This document shows, one piece after another, positions 58,508 to 64,000 of a DNA stretch of 64,000 nucleotides (the first letter of the stretch is position 1; every line of letters starts with the position of its first letter). The position numbers were made by a program, and so were the translations under genes. Origin of the DNA: Gnetum montanum. Its lineage: Eukaryota > Streptophyta > Gnetopsida > Gnetales > Gnetaceae. Below the pieces are notes generated by a model. That model searched no databases, had not been told where the DNA came from, and saw nothing but the letters and a program-made list of their open reading frames with translations. The stretch covers positions 157,791 to 221,790 of the forward strand of contig MNCI01004556.1 of NCBI GenBank assembly GCA_015680685.1, in the 5' to 3' direction.

Positions 58508-60115
58508 GTGCACCTCAACAGAATCATTACCTATATCCTTAGATATAATGTGGTGGGAAAACTAAAACATAAAGCTTTGAAATGGGCTTTTAAACCCTTA
58601 TCAAGTAGATTTATCGTAGTTAATCATATTTTGAGCTCCACTTACATGTACTACTCTACCTTTATGGCTCCTTCCAAATCTTCCTTTCAATGCATCAACA
58701 AAATCCGTAGGAATTTTTTATGGGGGGATAAGGATAATCACAAAGCTTTTCATCGAGTTACTTGGGATATTTGCACTTTAAGTAAGGAACACAGGGGCTT
58801 AGGCCTCACCTCTATTGAGCACCAAAGTATTCTCTTGGCCTCCAAGTGGGTCACTCACTATATAAAAGGAGATGAAGCTTGGAAGATCCTTTTTAGGCAT
58901 AATATTTCTTGTCTTGGTAATCACTATGGATGGAAAAACACTCATTGGAGCAATTGGATCATTAGCGGAGGTTCTCAGAAGATTATACATTCTTTCTTAT
59001 TTAAGCAAACTTGGCAGTGTTGGAGTCAACTTGAAGGCTTTTTATAATGGAAACCTTTCCCAAATAAGCTTGAACTCTTTGTCGATGCATTCCATCTGGT
59101 GGTCTCCTATTTTTAAAAAGAGTTTGGATTGTCTTTATAATGAATTCTCTCATAGAGCCAATTGTTTTTCCAATCACAATCTCCGTCATGTTGCTCAATT
59201 ATTTACTATTAGAAATGATTCTACTACCCTCTCTTGGCAACTTGCCAAAGTAAAATGGGGGTTTCAAAAACAAGATACTTTTATTTACGAGCACATTGAG
59301 CATGTTCTCTCCAACTTTGGTATTCCTAAGTTGCATAATAATACTCATTGGTATGATGATTGGTTTTGGCTTGATGGTTCCCCTGTGCATTCTTTACGCC
59401 TTTCTAAAGCCAAATCTTGGTTTCATGCGCAATAATTCCAACTCTCCACTTTAAATAGAAGATGGAGTGTGCATCTTGAAGATCACCATGGGAAAGCTAT
59501 TTTTCATCATGTTTGGACTTCCAGGGCACAACCTAAGCACCGTTTCTTTTTTTGGTCCTTGATTCATCAAGGTCTTCCCATTGGACATAGGCTTCACTTC
59601 TTAGGAGTTGATTGCCCTAAATGCACCATTTGTCAAGTTGATGACTCTTTTGTGCATGTTTTTTGGGATTGCTTGTTCTCTTGACAAATTTGGAAGTGGT
59701 GTCAGTCTCTCCAAGTTTTTATTCCTAACCATTATGTCGATTTCCCTCTATGTATTTTCAAATATGACTGTGTTAAGCAACACCTTCAAAAAGCCTGGAA
59801 AATCCTCTTATTTGAGATTATTTTCTTTATTTGGAAATGTTGTCTAGATGCCTGGTATCAAAACACCAACTACACTGAATTTGACTATGGTATGAAATGC
59901 TCTATTGCTAATAATGTTCAACTTCAATGTTGAGAACTAGCCTTTACCAATAATATTACTTTTATCTCTTTTGAATTGTCTGTTTTGGATTTCTTTTAGC
60001 TTTCGTCCTAATGGGTGCGAAAAGCTTTTGTCTTGTTGCATGTGATTGGGGGTCATCTTGCAACTTTGGGCTCTGTTAAGGCTTTGGTTTTAAGGTTTTC
60101 TTCTCTAGTTTGTGG
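58508..60115 (+). mobile_element. LINE X segment 4: post-RT region and zinc-finger C-terminus, opposite strand
   Basis: Plus-strand frames begin with NVVGKLKHKALKWAFKPLSS, then FIVVNHILSSTYMYYSTFMA, INKIRRNFLWGD and HRGLGLTSIEHQSILLASKW, the region that follows the YLGIP block in plant LINE ORF2. 59469-59684 is the RNase H-adjacent zinc domain (HVWTSRAQPKHRFFFWSLIH, LGVDCPKCTICQ..FVHVFWDC). The start coincides with the point in ORF2 where segment 1 ends. The 3' end is not sharply defined and no poly-A was seen. Confidence 0.8.
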
Positions 60116-61336
60116 TTCACCTTAACAAATCCCACCACCACACTCCGTGCCGCCCCACCCCCGAACAACTACTTTAACAACATTAAACATATGCAATTTT
60201 CATCCACTAAAACATGCATGTCCTTGATGGGAATATCAAAACCATTTGAAGATTCCATCCAGCATTTGTATGGCCATACCCAAACCTTGAAAGATTCCTG
60301 AAGGTAATATTTAATGTGTCTTTGCAGCAATGATATGAACAGGCAAATATGCTGCGGCAATGGTATGGAACCGTGTTACAACCATTCAGGAAAATATATT
60401 TTTGACCTGAATTACATTCAAAAAACATTTTTCTAATATATTTGAACCATGATCCAGTACATCCGTAGATAAATACTTTTAAAATTTTCCTCTTTCGACT
60501 TCTTATTCTTGGATTTTTCCCATTTTAAAATATTTTAGATTTCCCAATGTAAATATACCTATCTACAACAATCATCAAATGGATATTGTAATAACTCCAA
60601 ATGCATTCCATACCCAACACCCCTTCATTGTTACTTAGGTTAATCATATTTACAGGTCAATGGAATCATTTCAATGCGCTCGTGTGCAAAGCTGTGCAAC
60701 ATTGCTTGGAGAAATTCATGAAAACCTGTCACAAATAGTTGCAAGCCATTGTGCAGCAATAGAACGCTATATGCAAGTGCCACACATCACTACGCAACGA
60801 TTTATAAGAGATAACATAAAGCATAAATTTCTTTATTTTAAATTACTTAAAAGGAAGAATGACAATTTCAACAGGTAGTGTAATCGGTTCCCTGTTCGTG
60901 TTTAAATTTTAAAGTGAAACAGAAAATTGAGAATGCGCATTCAAACCCCGATCAGGATATGTCTAATAAACGCACATTCTTCGCAAGGAAAATATTGAAT
61001 AAACAGGCTAAAATAATTGCAGTCCTACAGACACCATTTTTCTGGATGGGCCAAATTCTTGCTTTATAACCAATTTACAAGAATTGATCTGAAGTTCGAG
61101 AGGACTATAATTGAAGTATAAAAGAAATAAATAGTCTGTTAACAGAAAAAACTTAGCAAAAATCATATTGTTATAAGATGATCAGTGCTATTAAAGAGAG
61201 TTAATCTCAGGCAATTTATTCAAAACATATTCTGCAATTTCTGGAATTACACAATTCCAATCTTTTCAAGGGCACAAACCAATTTTCAATTATATTTTGG
61301 AACCCGTATTTGAAAAATCATGAATAACCAATATAA
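60116..61336. other. Intergenic region beside the PPR gene
   Basis: No gene recognised. Frames of 60-75 codons here are not family-like. The part next to 61337 is presumably the 3' untranslated region of the PPR gene. Confidence 0.5.
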
Positions 61337-63392
61337 TTAGTAATGATTGTTATTCATACTCTCTAGGAGCTGAACAAGATCATATGTTTCAGAATCTGGC
61401 CTTGCACCATATAAAATCATCTTTTTAATAAAATTCCGAGGGCACAATTTGGCATTTACATACGCCCTTAATAGAATGTTATGAACAAAAGTGTACTTTC
61501 TATAGTTTGATTTCCTAATGTACTTGAAGAACATCTCTGCATATGATACATTTCCTTTGTCAGCAAGTGTCTCAACTATCAGAAGACATGTTTCTAGCCA
61601 TGGTATGGACAGACATATTTTCTTTGCAGCCTGAACATTAAGTATCATTTGGGCAGTTTGAAGGGCTTCACTGAGCAAATCTGCTTTGAGGCAGCATAAT
61701 GTCAAATGGTGATAAGTTATGGCATTTGGTTCACAGTTTGCTTCTTGCATTTGTTTAAAAAGTTTGGAAGCGTTCTCAATAAGACCATGCTTTGCATAAA
61801 CAGAAAAAAGTGCATTAAAATGCTGTGTCATCCTTGTGCTTTTCCTGGACATCAGCTCCTTCCAGATCTGCTCTGCCTCAGCAACACAGCCTACCTTGCC
61901 AAATGACTCAATTGCTTGAATGTAGGTTTTTGATCGAATGTTTGGAAGACAGCACACAAGTTTCCAGGTTTCTATCAAGCTCTCCTTCTTCAACAAAGAA
62001 CCGTATACTAACAAAAGCATTTCAAATGTAGCCCAGTTTTTATCACTTCGGGATTTCTCTGCTTCCTCTGCAAATACTTTTGCTTCATCATGTAATCTGG
62101 CAGTTGCAAATGCATTTGCCAATATGCAATATGTAACCTCAGTAGGCTGAACCCCAGCTTGCTTCATTTCATCAAATACATTCCTCAACCCTTGGATATC
62201 ATGATCTTTAGCCTTGATATTTAACAAGATATTGTAAGTGGCTGAAGTGGGGGCTACTTTATCAGCCTTCATCTGAAGAAGAATGCCAGGTATATATCTT
62301 CTACGTCCCACGGATTTATGAAAATGAATTACATTGTTGTAAACTTTGACAGATATTGAGAAAGAAAGCCACCTCATCTTCCTCATGTAGAATAATGCTT
62401 TACCAATCAAGCGTTTTTCAATGCATAGCATCACAAGGCTGTTGTAAACAACTTCATTCTGGAAATCTACAGGGATGGTCGTCAGTAACTTTTCGGCCCT
62501 TTCTACACCCATTACCTTCCCACAAAACTCAATCAGGTATGAATACTCTATATCTTTTAATTTGTAAGGCTTCTCCCTCACCACCCATTCAACTACCTGA
62601 TACATTAAAATATCGAAACAATTACTGCTACACATAGGTGATTGATTAGAAAACAGGTTTAAAAAAAAAATCATTCCTACATCTTTTCACTCCATCACGA
62701 CAACATTAATTTCTTGAATTGACAAACCCTTTCATAAAGTGATAGAATCTCCGCTCACTATACCATACCGAAAGCAGTGATAACGCAGAACGCTACCGCA
62801 ACAAAACTTTATTTTCAATGCTTGGCCGAAATCAAATCCGACGATGAGAAAATGTGATTCGGGTTAGGGGTAAAAATACAAAGGCAGACAATTGCTTCAA
62901 GAGGAATCCCAAAGGTTTTTTATTAGAACCTTAGACAATTCAAAATTAAAAAGAGAAAGGACAACAACAAAAAATTTGGGGAAGAAATGAAACCTCAAGG
63001 GCAAGGCGGTAGCTACGGAGCTTTCTAAGGCGATTGAGGGCATGGAACACATTTTGTTGTTGCACAGGAAGGCCTTGTCTCATCCATGTCTGAAACACCG
63101 TTTCGACCTCCTTCTTTACAAACTGCTTCCACAAACCTGTCTCCAACTCCACCTCCACCTCCACCTTCACCTTCACCTTCTTCAATCTGCCATACAAGCT
63201 ATGCCTCTCCTCGTCTTCGTGTTCATGTTTATTATTACTATTTGGAATAATTTGTGATTGCTTCAGTGCTGTCATTGTTGAAGAAGAAGAAGAAGAAGAA
63301 ACAGCTGAGGCACAGCGAGTGTAGAAGAGGTGCTGCCGTTGCCGCATGCGGTGTAGAAAGCGTGCTCCGCTGGTGCATCGATGGATAGTCAT
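61337..63392 (-). CDS. P-class pentatricopeptide repeat protein, two exons, probably mitochondrial
   Basis: Exon 1 is 62994-63392 (133 codons), exon 2 is 61337-62596 (419 codons plus stop), giving about 552 aa. The 397-bp intron starts GTTTCA and ends TATCAG in phase 0, joining RSYRLALE to VVEWVVREKPYKLKD. The start at 63392 (MTIHRCTSGARFLHRMRQRQ) gives a basic, Arg/His/Ser-rich transit peptide. A Ser run comes from a GAA/CTT microsatellite, then a KVKVKVEVEVELE stretch. Exon 2 holds repeated ~35-aa helical units, such as PTSATYNILLNIKAKDHDIQ, VQPTEVTYCILANAFA and CEPNAITYHHLTLCCLKADL. PPR proteins bind organellar RNA in sequence-specific fashion. From memory it is most like Arabidopsis At1g07590. 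No frame damage, so likely functional. Confidence 0.9.
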
Positions 63393-63539
63393 GCCAATGC
63401 CTCTGCAAATACAATGACGCCTCCAGAAACACCAGAAAAACACACACAGAGGATTACCGTCCTACGTGTGATATTCCTCTTTGTTTACTGGTGGAGGAGC
63501 TTTGAAAAGTTTTTAATACTCTTGGTTTGTAAGTGTGAT

Positions 63540-64000
63540 AGTTGTAATGTAACAACGTTGCCCCAACGTTGCCCGGCACCCCAAAGAATTCACAAAGATC
63601 CAATGGATCTAGGGCGGAAGACCTGGGGAATACGCCTCAAACAAGCAAGCATCTCACGAGTGCAAGCAGAAAAGAACCAAACAAACAAGTACACACACAA
63701 CCTTGTAGACCACATCGATGGGAGGGGAGACGATGCACTTACAAGGGAAGGTACCTCACCCCCAGATCCCTCACGANCAGCTTTGAGTGTACACTTCACA
63801 TGGGTTTGGAACTTCGTCAATTCCGGGTATCCGTCAACTCCTTGGACACAAGGCTTGAAGGAAGGTACCAACCCCAATACCTGATACGTCCTTCCATCCA
63901 ATGCCTTGCATGAAACGCAAGGGCAACTGGTGGAAGCCCAAGACTTCCCTTCTCTATACGAGCGGGAGAGTCCAACCCAAAGGGCCAACGTCTCTAAGGC
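63540..64000. other. GC-richer unclassified sequence at the right edge
   Basis: From about 63545 (TGTAACAACGTTGCCCCAAC) base composition rises sharply. Open frames exist on both strands (63381-63884 plus, 63590-63988 minus) across one N at 63777, which is what GC-rich non-coding sequence gives. No protein family recognised. It may be the start of another transposable element running off the window. Confidence 0.45.

Noticed and set aside
62356-62637. Plus-strand ORFs within the PPR gene (also 61706-62150 and 63042-63257)
   Set aside because: Antisense shadows of PPR exons.

Overview
This is nuclear DNA of a land plant. One convincing host gene is present: a two-exon P-class pentatricopeptide repeat (PPR) protein at 61337-63392, minus strand. 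Almost everything else is retrotransposon DNA of several ages, stacked inside one another. The AT-rich background, very low gene density, very long LTRs and heavy CpG decay suggest a large, transposon-rich genome such as a gymnosperm. That placement is inference and cannot be proved here.

Three element groups dominate. (1) Family S: Ty3/gypsy-like elements with 0.8-1.0 kb LTRs (TGATG...CATCA), 5-bp target-site duplications (TSDs), a decayed primer site matching the 3' end of plant tRNA-Asp, gag with or without protease, and no recognisable RT or integrase of their own. Copies lie at 2097-9089 (minus), 10994 to about 18246 (plus), 33688-46741 (plus) and 47059-57279 (minus), with a solo LTR at 26523-27543. 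(2) Family L: very long LTRs (TGTTGGC...GCCAACA, 2.3-3.7 kb) with conserved ends but different middles. Two are solo LTRs (11376-13698 and 47078-50802). One is attached to a truncated gag-PR-RNaseH-RT element (39432-45889). (3) LINEs: decayed fragments at 725-1850, 9880-10993 and 31440-31935, and one long copy (LINE X) that other insertions have cut into pieces.

Layout. 1-2091: tandem repeat and LINE remnant. 2097-9089: non-autonomous S element 1. 9095-10993: AT-rich DNA and LINE Y. 10994-18246: S element 6, with family-L solo LTR A inside its 5' LTR. 18246-26522: an older gypsy pol region with tandem RNase H domains (Tat-like), preceded by a degenerate ~190-bp tandem array. 26523-27543: S solo LTR. 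27549-32574: AT-rich DNA and a LINE tail. 32575-60115: LINE X, split by S elements 2 and 3, which themselves contain family-L insertions. 60120-63540: PPR gene and its surroundings. 63540-64000: unclassified GC-richer sequence running off the edge.

The history of 32.5-60.1 kb can be read from TSDs. LINE X inserted first, with its 5' part inverted relative to its 3' part as in twin priming. S element 2 (TSD AACTT) and S element 3 (TSD ACAAG) then landed in it. Removing each one restores the LINE reading frame. Family-L element 5 next entered S element 2 and was truncated by a deletion. Family-L solo LTR C (TSD GTACC) entered the 3' LTR of S element 3.

The most unusual signals are: CpG-rich GATATC-N8-GATATC palindromes just upstream of the TATA box in S LTRs; the exchangeable middle segments of the family-L LTRs, one holding an intact 165-codon secretory-type ORF; and the ~190-bp tandem array.
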